Origin: JAPLYB01 sp964500015
Lineage (GTDB): Archaea; Nanobdellota; Nanobdellia; Pacearchaeales; UBA284
Assembly (NCBI GenBank): GCA_964500015.1
Contig: CAZCMN010000024.1
Span: 1-13,808, forward strand
Direction: 5' to 3'
DNA: 13,808 nucleotides
The stretch's first letter is position 1; each line of letters begins with the position of its first letter. This document shows, piece after piece, positions 1-7,637 of this stretch. Position numbers and translations under genes: made by a program. The notes under the pieces are model-generated. The model was not told where the DNA came from and made no database searches. It was given only the letters and a program-made list of their open reading frames with translations.

Positions 1-84
1 ATTGTTCCAGTTGCTGTGATAATTATAATTGTTTTAATTATTATTTTTTCTAGAAAAAAGAAAATAAATGCTCCCTTGACTTAG
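1..84 (+). CDS. C-terminal end of a membrane-anchored protein (5' truncated)
   Basis: An open frame runs in from the left edge and ends at a TAG (82-84). The 27 visible residues are a hydrophobic helix (IVPVAVIIIIVLIIIF) followed by SRKKKINAPLT. A C-terminal membrane helix closed by a basic cytoplasmic tail is how many archaeal surface and secreted proteins are anchored, so the missing part probably lies outside the cell. Nothing in the visible part shows a function. It converges on the minus-strand gene that ends at 103, with 18 bases between the two stops. It could instead be the last helix of a multi-pass protein. Confidence 0.6.
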   Translation: MVPVAVIIIIVLIIIFSRKKKINAPLT

Positions 85-102
85 TAAGAATCAGAACATT
101 TA

Positions 103-798
103 TTATTTATTAATTTTTTTATGAATTTTGCTCTCTAAATAAACTGCAATAAAAGAAGTTATTGCTACAAATATTGCAAAGGCGCATAAAACTGAAGGAA
201 AGCGAGCACCCAAGTAAGGAAATATGGTAATGAATACTATTGTCGGAATAGTCATAAGCAAAACTCCAGCAATATAAGCGATATCAATATTTCGCTTTAT
301 TTTGTTCTTCTCTTTTCTAAAATGCAAGTAAAACAGCAAACAACTTGCAGCAATGAAACAGAGATAATATGAGTTATAGACTATAAAAAGAAACTTACTA
401 AAAAAAGGGCCTGCTTGGTTAAAGAGACTATGTACTTCTACAAAAAAAGTCTGGCAACTTGTGCTAGTTATTACTCTAAAAAAAATAGCAAATACCCCAA
501 ATATCGCGGGAAAAATGTAAATAAGAAAGTAGTTTGGCTTTCGGTTTACAAATCGAAGTGTATTATTTAACCCAATCGCTGGCAAAAGTGTATAAGCCAT
601 AAAGCCGAGATTTGCCCAAAGAAAAGGATTGCTTGAAGTGCATATCATAAACTCAGCAAACTGATAAAATCCAAGAATATAAATGATTATAGAAGAAAAA
701 TTTCTTAGTGTTGTTTTAGGAAAAACTAAAAGGAGGATAGTTGCTAAAATAAATTCAACAATTGCGATAGATAATGATACAGCTGGTGTGAAGCACAT
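103..798 (-). CDS. Seven-helix membrane protein of unknown function
   Basis: The 231-residue protein is almost all membrane. Hydrophobic segments lie at about residues 6-27, 35-53, 60-78, 91-110, 134-157, 171-193 and 199-220, joined by short loops. A basic cytoplasmic loop (RKEKNKIKR, about 161-169) and a basic C-terminus (KIHKKINK) suggest that the C-terminus is inside. The size and seven-helix layout resemble the sensor region that precedes kinase or cyclase domains in some archaeal and bacterial signalling proteins, but no output domain is attached and I see no catalytic motif. The start at 798 is supported by a TATA-like box (821-827) about 26 bases upstream, as expected for a leaderless mRNA. 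It stands alone, between a convergent truncated gene and the hairpin-rich gap at 799-1084. Confidence 0.75.
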   Translation of the reverse strand: MCFTPAVSLSIAIVEFILATILLLVFPKTTLRNFSSIIIYILGFYQFAEFMICTSSNPFLWANLGFMAYTLLPAIGLNNTLRFVNRKPNYFLIYIFPAIFGVFAIFFRVITSTSCQTFFVEVHSLFNQAGPFFSKFLFIVYNSYYLCFIAASCLLFYLHFRKEKNKIKRNIDIAYIAGVLLMTIPTIVFITIFPYLGARFPSVLCAFAIFVAITSFIAVYLESKIHKKINK

Positions 799-820
799 TT
801 CTATGTTTGTATTAGTAGAT

Positions 821-827
821 TAATAAA
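821..827 (-). promoter_or_regulatory. TATA box of the seven-helix protein gene
   Basis: The minus strand reads TTTATTA here, centred about 26 bases before the ATG at 798. That is the archaeal TATA-to-start distance, so the transcript would begin at or next to the start codon. Confidence 0.4.
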
Positions 828-838
828 GGTAATGTGCT

Positions 839-881
839 AAAAAAAGATAACCCCACTTTAGTGCGTGAGGGTTTCTTTTTT
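839..881 (-). terminator. Hairpin flanked by A/T runs, likely terminator (readable on both strands)
   Basis: A run of seven A (839-845) and a run of six T (876-881) flank an imperfect stem. AACCC (849-853) pairs with GGGTT (869-873), and CAC (854-856) pairs with GTG (865-867) around an eight-base loop, with one bulged A. Read on the minus strand, the stem is followed by seven T, so it would end transcription of the Ser-Pro-rich gene that stops at 1085. It also gives a T-tract on the plus strand. Confidence 0.5.
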
Positions 882-998
882 GGCATGAGGAAATTTGTCG
901 AATTTCCTATGTCCGAAAATTCTTCTGAATTTTCGCGCATCACAAAAACTCGTACTCCTGCAAACTCCCATTTTTAAGGTGAAGTGACACGAGTTTTT
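882..998. repeat. Array of three further hairpins in a gene-free stretch
   Basis: Three inverted repeats follow the terminator-like hairpin within 120 bases. The first is AGGAAATT (888-895) with AATTTCCT (901-908), loop TGTCG; beyond a bulged G its stem continues through GGCAT/ATGTC. The second is CGAAAATT (914-921) with AATTTTCG (928-935), loop CTTCTG. The third is AAAAACTCGT (944-953) with ACGAGTTTTT (989-998), enclosing 35 bases. All stems are perfect apart from the bulge and one wobble pair. I see no reading frame in this block. It could be a structured RNA, a set of terminators, or the remains of a mobile-element end. Confidence 0.55.
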
Positions 999-1084
999 TA
1001 TGATTTTAGATTTTTTTAATTAGAAAAAAAAGCTACTCTCTGCTGAGAATCGAACTTGGATTATTTTCTGATGTATAAGATGAT

Positions 1085-2110
1085 TTAAATTTGCTTTTCT
1101 TTAGCGATTTTAGCTGCTTCACGAGCTGCGCCACTAGCTTTTCTTTGTCTTTCGGTTTTTTTTATTAGTCCGAGCATATATCCCTCAGATGCATCACATG
1201 GATCCCCATATCGAGATGCACCATTCTTGTAAGCATGCAGATGATTGTGCGAGCGCCTTCCACTTTTAACTTGGCTAGATCCTGGTAAAAATTTTTCAAG
1301 TCCTGTCCTTACTCTTTTTGAGGTTGATCCGAAGTTACGAAAAAATCCAGCAGCAGCATTATACAGGCCCCCAATTCCAGCATACCATCTCTTTCTGCTT
1401 CCATTTTTTTCAGGCACCGAGTTATCATGGCGAGATACTGGATTTGGGCTATACTCTTGTGCAACTTCTTCAAGCACTGGTGAAGTTTCTGCTACACGTG
1501 CAAATAAATTTTGATTATGAACTGTAGAAGTATCTTGAGGAGATGCTGGTGAAACTGCTATATCTGCTGGTGAAGTTGCTAAATATGTTTGTAAATCTGG
1601 CACATATACTGGTGAAGCTGGTTGAGCAGGTGAAGTTGGTCGATCTTTTGGACTATATTGAGATGAAGGCTCTGTTCTAGAAGAATATAGATTTTCTGAG
1701 TTATATTGGGAAGGAGATTTTGTTTGATCTTGAAGTATTGAAGGTAAATGTTTTGTATTAGCCCAAAGGTTAGTTGGATTTCCATTACTATCTTTTGTAT
1801 TTCCTATATTCTTTTTAATGTTATAAGAATATACTGATCCGCTAAAAAGCCCATAAAATGTTCTATTAACAGGTTTTACTCTGTTCCCCATATTTTTTTC
1901 GCGATGATCTTCCCATTCTTCACAATTATACTCACATCGAATATTGTAATTAATAGTTGGATTATTACCTCTCCTTTTTCCATAAATTTGTACTTCTTGA
2001 GTGCAATCAAAAACTTTGCTGTTGTTTATAGTTACATTAATTGCTCTATTTCTTTCTTCTTGCCATTTTTTATGGTTAAATACTCTTGAAAGCAAGTTCT
2101 TAAATGTCAT
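1085..2110 (-). CDS. Ser-Pro-rich protein of unknown function
   Basis: I do not recognise this 341-residue protein. Residues 1-120 are polar and look folded in part, with a Cys pair (RCEYNC, about 58-63). Residues 130-230 are low-complexity and probably disordered, with at least nine Ser-Pro steps, several as TSPA, ASPV or TSPV. Residues 236-275 are basic with a short Gly/Ala/Phe-rich stretch (GIGGLYNAAAGFF). The C-terminus (316-341) is a Lys/Arg/Ala-rich helix. There is no signal peptide and no clear membrane helix. The Ser-Pro steps come from a repeated DNA word (CTGGTGAAG or close variants at 1477, 1545, 1567, 1609 and 1627, plus strand). Composition differs from the flanking genes, which may mean acquisition from elsewhere. 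A good TATA box sits about 31 bases before the start. A cell-surface, virus-derived or secreted effector role are all guesses. Confidence 0.7.
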   Translation of the reverse strand: MTFKNLLSRVFNHKKWQEERNRAINVTINNSKVFDCTQEVQIYGKRRGNNPTINYNIRCEYNCEEWEDHREKNMGNRVKPVNRTFYGLFSGSVYSYNIKKNIGNTKDSNGNPTNLWANTKHLPSILQDQTKSPSQYNSENLYSSRTEPSSQYSPKDRPTSPAQPASPVYVPDLQTYLATSPADIAVSPASPQDTSTVHNQNLFARVAETSPVLEEVAQEYSPNPVSRHDNSVPEKNGSRKRWYAGIGGLYNAAAGFFRNFGSTSKRVRTGLEKFLPGSSQVKSGRRSHNHLHAYKNGASRYGDPCDASEGYMLGLIKKTERQRKASGAAREAAKIAKEKQI

Positions 2111-2137
2111 TTTTATAATTTCTATAAGAAATCTTTC

Positions 2138-2145
2138 CTTTTAAA
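2138..2145 (-). promoter_or_regulatory. BRE/TATA promoter of the Ser-Pro-rich gene
   Basis: The minus strand reads GAAAG then TTTAAAAG, a purine-rich BRE followed by a strong archaeal TATA box, centred about 31 bases before the ATG at 2110. This predicts a leader of only a few bases and supports that start. Confidence 0.55.
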
Positions 2146-2293
2146 CTTTCCTATTTGTAACTACTTTTTAGAGACAAATAAAACGAGATGCTCCTGTTGA
2201 AGATTATAAAGATCTAAAGTTTTTTGCTAATTTTTTAGATTTACTTTCTTCTTACAGAAGATTTTTAAATAATAAGACATACTTTAAGATAAA

Positions 2294-2316
2294 TTAAGAA
2301 GTAGTAATCTTCTTAG
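2294..2316 (+). promoter_or_regulatory. Small hairpin in the leader of the antiporter gene
   Basis: AAGAAG (2296-2301) pairs with CTTCTT (2309-2314) around TAGTAAT, and the stem extends by a T-A and a T-G pair. It ends 17 bases before the ATG at 2333. It may lie in the 5' leader and affect translation or mRNA life. The rest of the 2111-2332 gap holds an ATCTAAA (2212-2218) / TTTAGAT (2234-2240) inverted repeat and T/A-rich stretches such as TTTTTAAAT (2262-2270), but no gene. Confidence 0.25.
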
Positions 2317-2332
2317 GAAGCACTGAAAAAGG

Positions 2333-3493
2333 ATGATAAATTTATTTTTGTTCATAGCTGGAATTTTTTTGTTCACTTTTTTAGCTGGAAAACTGCTTGA
2401 AAAAATAAGGGTTCCATGGATATTTGCGGCATTAATTCTTGGAGCAGTAGTTTCCCTTTTTAGTTATTTCTCGGGCATCGTGCAGTCTGATACTTTCACT
2501 TTTCTTGCAACCCTTGGAATGTATTTTCTTTTGTTTATCATTGGCTTTGAAATTGATTTAAAGGAAATCACAAAGAAAGGTGGATTCTTGTTTAAATCTA
2601 CATTTTTCATCATTTCATTTGAAGCAATTATCGGGGCATTGCTTTTTCATTTTGTCTTTGGATATCCTATTCTTATTTCTTTTTTGATTGGTTTTTCTTT
2701 TGCAACTGTTGGTGAAGCTGTTTTAATTCCTATTTTAGATGAATTTAAACTAGTAAACACAAAATTGGGTCAGTCTATTCTTGGAATTGGTGTTTTAGAT
2801 GATATTATTGAGATAGCAGTATTGATTATTGTGGTGGGGTTTATTGGACTTGACAAAGGCCAGGTACACATCTGGGTGATTATTCCTTCACTAATTTCTT
2901 TATTCTTACTGACTTTTGTACTTAGAAAAATCAGTGAAAAAACAAAAAAATTCAAATTTCAGAATATTGAAAGTATTTTCTTGTTTTTAGTATTTATTTT
3001 ATTTCTTTTTGTTGGAATTGGCAATCTTGCAGAAGCAGCACCCCTTGCTGCATTTTTGGCAGGAATATCAATAAGAACATTTATTCCTAAAGAAAGGCTT
3101 CGATTTATTGAAAAAGAAACAAAATCAATTGCCTATGGGTTTTTTGCACCGATTTTCTTTTTTTGGGTTGGGACCAGCATGAATCTTAGCTCATTGATAG
3201 GGTTTCCGCTATTGCTACTCCTGATTTTGATTGTATCTGTAGCTTCAAAACTGATTGCATCATGGATTGTTTCAAAAGGATACTTCTCATTTAAAGAATC
3301 AACATTACTAGGAATTGGTTTATCTGTAAGATTCAGTACAAGTATTATTATTCTTAAAATACTTTTAGATTCGGGCTTGCTTAATCCAAGATTGTATTCT
3401 ATACTAATTGCATCAAGTATTGTTCTTACATTTATTGTACCTATTTTATTTTCATGGCTTATAATCAAATGGAAAATAAAGAAGAAGGGCTGA
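2333..3493 (+). CDS. Cation/proton antiporter, CPA2 family (NapA/KefB type)
   Basis: The 386-residue, all-helical membrane protein has about 12 hydrophobic segments, the usual length of a CPA2 transport domain. Family marks are the helix ending GFEIDLKEI (about 71-79), comparable to the G-L/F-E-x-D-L motif of Kef and NapA proteins, and a helix with two adjacent aspartates (VLDD, D156-D157). In NapA/NhaA proteins the Asp pair binds the ion and carries protons; two Asp instead of Gln/Asn-Asp suggests electrogenic Na+/H+ exchange rather than a Kef-type K+ channel. It ends in a basic tail (IKWKIKKKG) with no TrkA-N or USP regulatory domain. The only plausible ATG begins the first helix; GG lies directly before it and there is no clear Shine-Dalgarno. 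Its end overlaps the next gene, so the two are surely co-transcribed. Ion choice (Na+ or K+) is inferred. Confidence 0.9.
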   Translation: MINLFLFIAGIFLFTFLAGKLLEKIRVPWIFAALILGAVVSLFSYFSGIVQSDTFTFLATLGMYFLLFIIGFEIDLKEITKKGGFLFKSTFFIISFEAIIGALLFHFVFGYPILISFLIGFSFATVGEAVLIPILDEFKLVNTKLGQSILGIGVLDDIIEIAVLIIVVGFIGLDKGQVHIWVIIPSLISLFLLTFVLRKISEKTKKFKFQNIESIFLFLVFILFLFVGIGNLAEAAPLAAFLAGISIRTFIPKERLRFIEKETKSIAYGFFAPIFFFWVGTSMNLSSLIGFPLLLLLILIVSVASKLIASWIVSKGYFSFKESTLLGIGLSVRFSTSIIILKILLDSGLLNPRLYSILIASSIVLTFIVPILFSWLIIKWKIKKKG

Positions 3494-6006
3494 CAAAGGA
3501 AGAAGCAGAATTAAGATTAACCAAATTTGGAAAAAATGATCTTAAGAGAGAGAAAAAGATAAACCCTTTAAAAATATTAATTGAGCAATTTACTTCTCCA
3601 TTGATTATTCTTCTTATTGGGGCAGTAATTATACTTGGAATAATTGCCCATATGTCAAGTTCAACTAACTATATTGATATTATCCTTATTATTGCAATTG
3701 TCCTTATTTCAGGAATAAGTGGGTTTATCCAGAATTATAAAGCAGAAAAAAGCATAGAGTCTCTTCAGGAAATGTCAAATCCTAAAGCGAAAGTTATCAG
3801 AGACGGAAAATTAATGATAATTTCTAGTTCTTATGTTGTGCCAGGGGATGTCCTTATTCTTGAAGCAGGAGATATGGTTCCAGCTGACGCAAAAATACTT
3901 GATGCAACATCTGCACAGATTAATGAGTCTATTCTTACAGGAGAATCTGCTGCAGTGATAAAAAAACAAGGAAATGGGATTTATATGAATACTTTCCTTG
4001 TTTCGGGAAGAATAACAGCAAGAGCAATTAATACGGGCATGAAAACAAAAATCGGCGCTATTGCTCATGAGCTTGAATCAATTAAAGAAGAAAAAACCCC
4101 CTTTTATATTGAAATGAATAATTTAAGCAAAAAATTATTCTGGATTGTTATTGTGATTGCGTTTTCTATAGCAATCCTGGGATTATTTAGATATAGTGTT
4201 TCAAATTCTATTTTGGGCGCAATTGCATTGGCAGTGGCAGCAATTCCTGAAGGATTACCTGCTGTTCTTGTTTTAAGCCTTGCAGCTGCATCAAAAGTGA
4301 TGCTAAAGAAAAATGCTCTTGTCAGAAAGCTTGGGGTTATTGAATCGATAGGGAGTGTAAATTTTATATGTGCTGATAAAACTGGCACTATTACAAAAAA
4401 TGAAATGACTGTTACGAAAATATTCTGCAACAATGAAATTTACAAGTATAAGGAATTTAATCCAAAGAAAATTGAACCGATTATTCTATGTGGAGTCTTA
4501 AACAATGATTCAAAAGAAATTTTTGATAAACAAAGAAAAGTCATAGGTGATGAAACAGAAATTGCCCTTAGAGAATTTGGAAAACTTATGGGGCATGACA
4601 AAGAAATGCTGGATAAGAAATATAAGAGAATTTTTGAAATTCCCTTTGACTCAAAAAGAAAAATGATGGGTGTTGTTATAAAAGACAATGGAAAAAATAT
4701 ATTGTATACAAAAGGAGCTCCTGAAAATATTCTTGATAAATGTACAAAAATTTTGATTAACAAAAAAGTACTCCCTCTTGGAATTAAACAAAAGAGGATG
4801 ATAATTGATACAGTTAATGATTTTGCTTCGAATGGATTAAGGGTTTTTGGATTTGCATATAAAAATTCTGCCAGAGAATTAAAAGCAGATATTCTTGAAA
4901 AAGAGCTGATATTTATCGGGCTTGTTGGCTTGTCCGATCCTCCAAGAGACGGAGTTAAAGAAGCAATTCAAACGTGTTCTAATGCAGGAATAAATGTTTT
5001 GATGATGACCGGAGATAATCCAATTACTGCAAAATCAATTGCAAATCAAGTGAATATTAAAACAACAAAAGTTTTGTGTGGAAAAGATATTGATATAATA
5101 AGTGATTCTAGGCTGTACAAAGATATTATTTCAGGATGTAAGGTTTTTGCACGCCTCACCCCAGAGCATAAGCTTCGAATTATGACTGTTCTCCAAAAAA
5201 ACAAGAATATTGTTGCAATGACTGGAGATGGTGTTAATGATGCTCTTGCTCTTAAAAAAGCAGATGTTGGAATTGCAATGGGAATTAGGGGCACAGATGT
5301 GGCTAAACAAGCTTCTGATTTAGTTCTGCTTGATGATAATTTTGTGACTATTGTAAGCGCAGTAAAAGAAGGAAGAAGAGTTTTTGATAATATTAAAAAA
5401 TTCACAAACTATTTATTAACATCGAATTTTGCAGAGGTTGCAGTTATATTCATTGCAACACTTTTACTTACATTAAATCAACCAATTCTTCTTCCTATTG
5501 AATTATTATGGATCAATCTTCTTACAGACGGATTTCCTGCACTTGCTTTAGGGGTTGATCCTGCAAGGCCAGATATTATGAACAAACCACCAAGAAAAAA
5601 ATCAGAATCAGTTATTGATAAAAAACTTATGTGGCTTACAGGAGCAATAGGACTAAAAAAAACAATTATCCTGTTTGCAACGTTTTTTCTGGCATGGTAT
5701 TTTACACAAAACAGCATTATCGCAAGAACCACTATATTCACAGGATTTGTTCTTTATGAATTTGTAAGAATTGGAGTAATAAGACATCAAGAAAAACTTG
5801 GTTGGTTCTCAAATAAATTATTAGTTTTTGCTCTTGCAATGTCAGTTGCTCTCCAAATTGCAATCATTTATACTCCTCTTAATTCAGTGTTTGGAATTGC
5901 ACCAATGCATTGGATATCATGGACAATTCTTATTGCAGGTATATTATTGGGGTATTTTACAGCAATCTTAATCACAAATTTTATTACAAAACATGTTTCA
6001 GATTAA
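3454..6006 (+). CDS. P-type Ca2+-ATPase (P2A, SERCA/PMR1-like)
   Basis: The 850-residue ion pump hydrolyses ATP through a phospho-aspartate to move cations across the cell membrane. Landmarks in order are the N-terminal cation-ATPase domain (about 10-75), the dephosphorylation loop TGES (162-165), PEGLP in TM4 (265-269), phosphorylation site DKTGT (308-312), nucleotide-binding KGAPE (420-424), MTGDNP, the hinge TGDGVNDA (590-597), and a six-helix C-terminal domain. The Ca2+-site residues of SERCA all have counterparts: E266 (TM4), N658 and E661 (TM5), N688, T691 and D692 (TM6, in NLLTDG), and perhaps E769 in TM8. Ca2+ is therefore the best substrate call, though Mn2+ is possible as in SPCA pumps. 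The frame overlaps the antiporter by 40 bases. A second ATG at 3469 would give a 25-base overlap, and neither has a ribosome-binding site, so the exact start is open. The pair suggests joint control of Ca2+ and Na+/H+ balance. Confidence 0.93.
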   Translation: MAYNQMENKEEGLTKEEAELRLTKFGKNDLKREKKINPLKILIEQFTSPLIILLIGAVIILGIIAHMSSSTNYIDIILIIAIVLISGISGFIQNYKAEKSIESLQEMSNPKAKVIRDGKLMIISSSYVVPGDVLILEAGDMVPADAKILDATSAQINESILTGESAAVIKKQGNGIYMNTFLVSGRITARAINTGMKTKIGAIAHELESIKEEKTPFYIEMNNLSKKLFWIVIVIAFSIAILGLFRYSVSNSILGAIALAVAAIPEGLPAVLVLSLAAASKVMLKKNALVRKLGVIESIGSVNFICADKTGTITKNEMTVTKIFCNNEIYKYKEFNPKKIEPIILCGVLNNDSKEIFDKQRKVIGDETEIALREFGKLMGHDKEMLDKKYKRIFEIPFDSKRKMMGVVIKDNGKNILYTKGAPENILDKCTKILINKKVLPLGIKQKRMIIDTVNDFASNGLRVFGFAYKNSARELKADILEKELIFIGLVGLSDPPRDGVKEAIQTCSNAGINVLMMTGDNPITAKSIANQVNIKTTKVLCGKDIDIISDSRLYKDIISGCKVFARLTPEHKLRIMTVLQKNKNIVAMTGDGVNDALALKKADVGIAMGIRGTDVAKQASDLVLLDDNFVTIVSAVKEGRRVFDNIKKFTNYLLTSNFAEVAVIFIATLLLTLNQPILLPIELLWINLLTDGFPALALGVDPARPDIMNKPPRKKSESVIDKKLMWLTGAIGLKKTIILFATFFLAWYFTQNSIIARTTIFTGFVLYEFVRIGVIRHQEKLGWFSNKLLVFALAMSVALQIAIIYTPLNSVFGIAPMHWISWTILIAGILLGYFTAILITNFITKHVSD

Positions 6007-6086
6007 TTATCTTGAAGAGGAGTCAGATGATAAAAATTTCTAGAAACAAGTAATAATGGATTATAAAAGAAACAAAACCACCAAAA

Positions 6087-7475
6087 CTACAATTCAACTT
6101 TGTCTCTGATTGAAGGAACAATTGAAGTGAATTTCATTTTATTTATTCTTTCTGAAAAAGCAAGACTTTGATTTTCGTCTCCATGTGTTACAAAGACTTT
6201 TTTAGGTTTTGAAGAGAAATTATTAAGCCAAGAGATAAGCCCGAGATAGTCTGCGTGAGCAGAAAAACCATCAATTGCTTCAATTGTTGCATTTACTTTT
6301 ACTTCTGTTCCTAATAATCTTATTATTTTTTCTCTTTTTTTAATCCAATAACCCAAAGTTCCTTCAACCTGATAACCCACAAATAAAAGAGTATTTTTTG
6401 GGTTTTCAATGTTATTTCTTATGTGGTGTTTTATTCTTCCTGCAGTGCACATTCCATTACCAGCAATCACTATGCAATGCTTTGTTACTCCATTAATTAT
6501 TTTAGATTGCCCAACAGTTAAAGTTCGAATCAGCCCAGGAAAGTTGAAGGGATCTTTATTTTTCTGGATATTTTGCTGAACCCCTTTATTGTAATAATTA
6601 AGATGTTTCGAAAAAACATCTGTTGCTTTCATTGCCATTGGAGAATCTAGATAGACATCCATCTTGGGTATAAGGCCTTGCTTCATGAATTTCCCTATAC
6701 AATAAATTATTTCTTGAGCCCTTTCAATAGCAAATGAAGGAATAAGAATTTTTCCTCCTTTTTTATAAGTCTCATTAATCACCCTGATAAATTCTTTTTC
6801 TCTTTGATCAATTGGAGGATGTAGTCTGTTTCCATAGGTAGATTCAATTAAAGCATAATCTGCTTTTCTTATTGGGGTCGCGTTTTTAACAAGAACAGCA
6901 TCTGCTTGCCCTAAATCTCCTGAAAAGACAATTAAACATGATTTTTTATTTTCTTTAATTTCTAGCTGAACAGATGCTGATCCAAGAATATGACCTGCAT
7001 CATAGAATCTTGCAGTGATATTTTTTGATATTTTCACATCTTCGCCATATTTTACTATAACAAAAAGTTTCATTGCATTTTTTACATCAATTTCATTGTA
7101 AATTGGTTTTCTTGGGGGAAGGCCTTGCTCTGCTCTTCTTTTATTCTCATGCTCAGTGTCTTCTGCTGCTATTTTTGCTGCATCCATCAGAATTACTAAA
7201 GCTAAATCTCTTGTGGCATCAGTAGAAAAAATCTTTCCTTTAAACCCAAATTTTAAGAGTTTTGGAATCCTCCCACAATGATCTAAATGCGCATGAGTCA
7301 GGATCATAGAATCATATTCTCTAGGATCAAAATCAAAATTATCATGGTTCATTCTCTCCATGTCCTTACCGCCCTGAAACATCCCGCAATCAATAAGGAT
7401 TTTTTCCTCTTTTATAGTAAGGCTGTAACACGAGCCAGTAACTTCCTTTGCAGCACCAAAAAATTCTAATTCCAT
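6087..7475 (-). CDS. Beta-CASP metallo-beta-lactamase ribonuclease (aCPSF2-like)
   Basis: The 462-residue cytoplasmic RNA nuclease belongs to the CPSF73/Ysh1 group. Metallo-beta-lactamase motifs that bind two Zn are present: HAHLDH (61-66), GH at 161-162, and SGDLG with D187. The beta-CASP insert follows, with IESTYG (E211), the DSPMA signature (277-281), GNGMCTAGR (339-347), GFSAHAD (H407) and the final THGD (H431). There is no N-terminal KH domain, which separates it from aCPSF1, and the CPSF-like GMCTAGR and GFSAHAD segments favour aCPSF2 over aRNase J. Such enzymes cut and trim RNA 3' or 5' ends. A TATA-like tatataaa (7493-7500, plus strand) lies about 22 bases before the ATG. T-rich sequence follows the stop on the minus strand (6086-6060), a likely archaeal terminator. 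It is divergent from the SNF2 gene, sharing a 162-base gap. Confidence 0.92.
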   Translation of the reverse strand: MELEFFGAAKEVTGSCYSLTIKEEKILIDCGMFQGGKDMERMNHDNFDFDPREYDSMILTHAHLDHCGRIPKLLKFGFKGKIFSTDATRDLALVILMDAAKIAAEDTEHENKRRAEQGLPPRKPIYNEIDVKNAMKLFVIVKYGEDVKISKNITARFYDAGHILGSASVQLEIKENKKSCLIVFSGDLGQADAVLVKNATPIRKADYALIESTYGNRLHPPIDQREKEFIRVINETYKKGGKILIPSFAIERAQEIIYCIGKFMKQGLIPKMDVYLDSPMAMKATDVFSKHLNYYNKGVQQNIQKNKDPFNFPGLIRTLTVGQSKIINGVTKHCIVIAGNGMCTAGRIKHHIRNNIENPKNTLLFVGYQVEGTLGYWIKKREKIIRLLGTEVKVNATIEAIDGFSAHADYLGLISWLNNFSSKPKKVFVTHGDENQSLAFSERINKMKFTSIVPSIRDKVEL

Positions 7476-7637
7476 TTTTTCTCTTTTAAGCCTATATAAA
7501 ACTCAAGTTTTTAAAATTTTCTAAAAAAATTAGATGCTCCCACTGCAAATTGAATTATTAAAGGGAGATTTTTCTTTATTTTCTTTCTAAGCTTTCCAAA
7601 TCTTGTAAAGAGAAGAGAAAGTAAACAATTAAAAGTC

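Noticed and set aside
1029..1143. Full tRNA spanning 1143-1029 on the minus strand (AAAAGCTA pairs with TAGCTTTT, and TGGCGCAGCTCG resembles box A)
   Set aside because: The span is about 115 bases, the spacing from T-loop to acceptor is six bases too long, no anticodon stem forms, and the box-A-like part is coding sequence of the Ser-Pro-rich gene.
1318..1527. Other open frames opposite the Ser-Pro-rich gene (plus strand, 1245-1527) and inside the ATPase and SNF2 genes
   Set aside because: They are shadows of the real genes, with no promoter, ribosome-binding site or protein-like pattern of their own.
2186..2194. AGATGCTCC occurs in two intergenic gaps (2186-2194 and 7532-7540), with a similar ATGCTCC at 68-74
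   Set aside because: The shared word is only nine bases, the flanks differ and the third copy lies inside a coding end. It is too little to call a repeat family.
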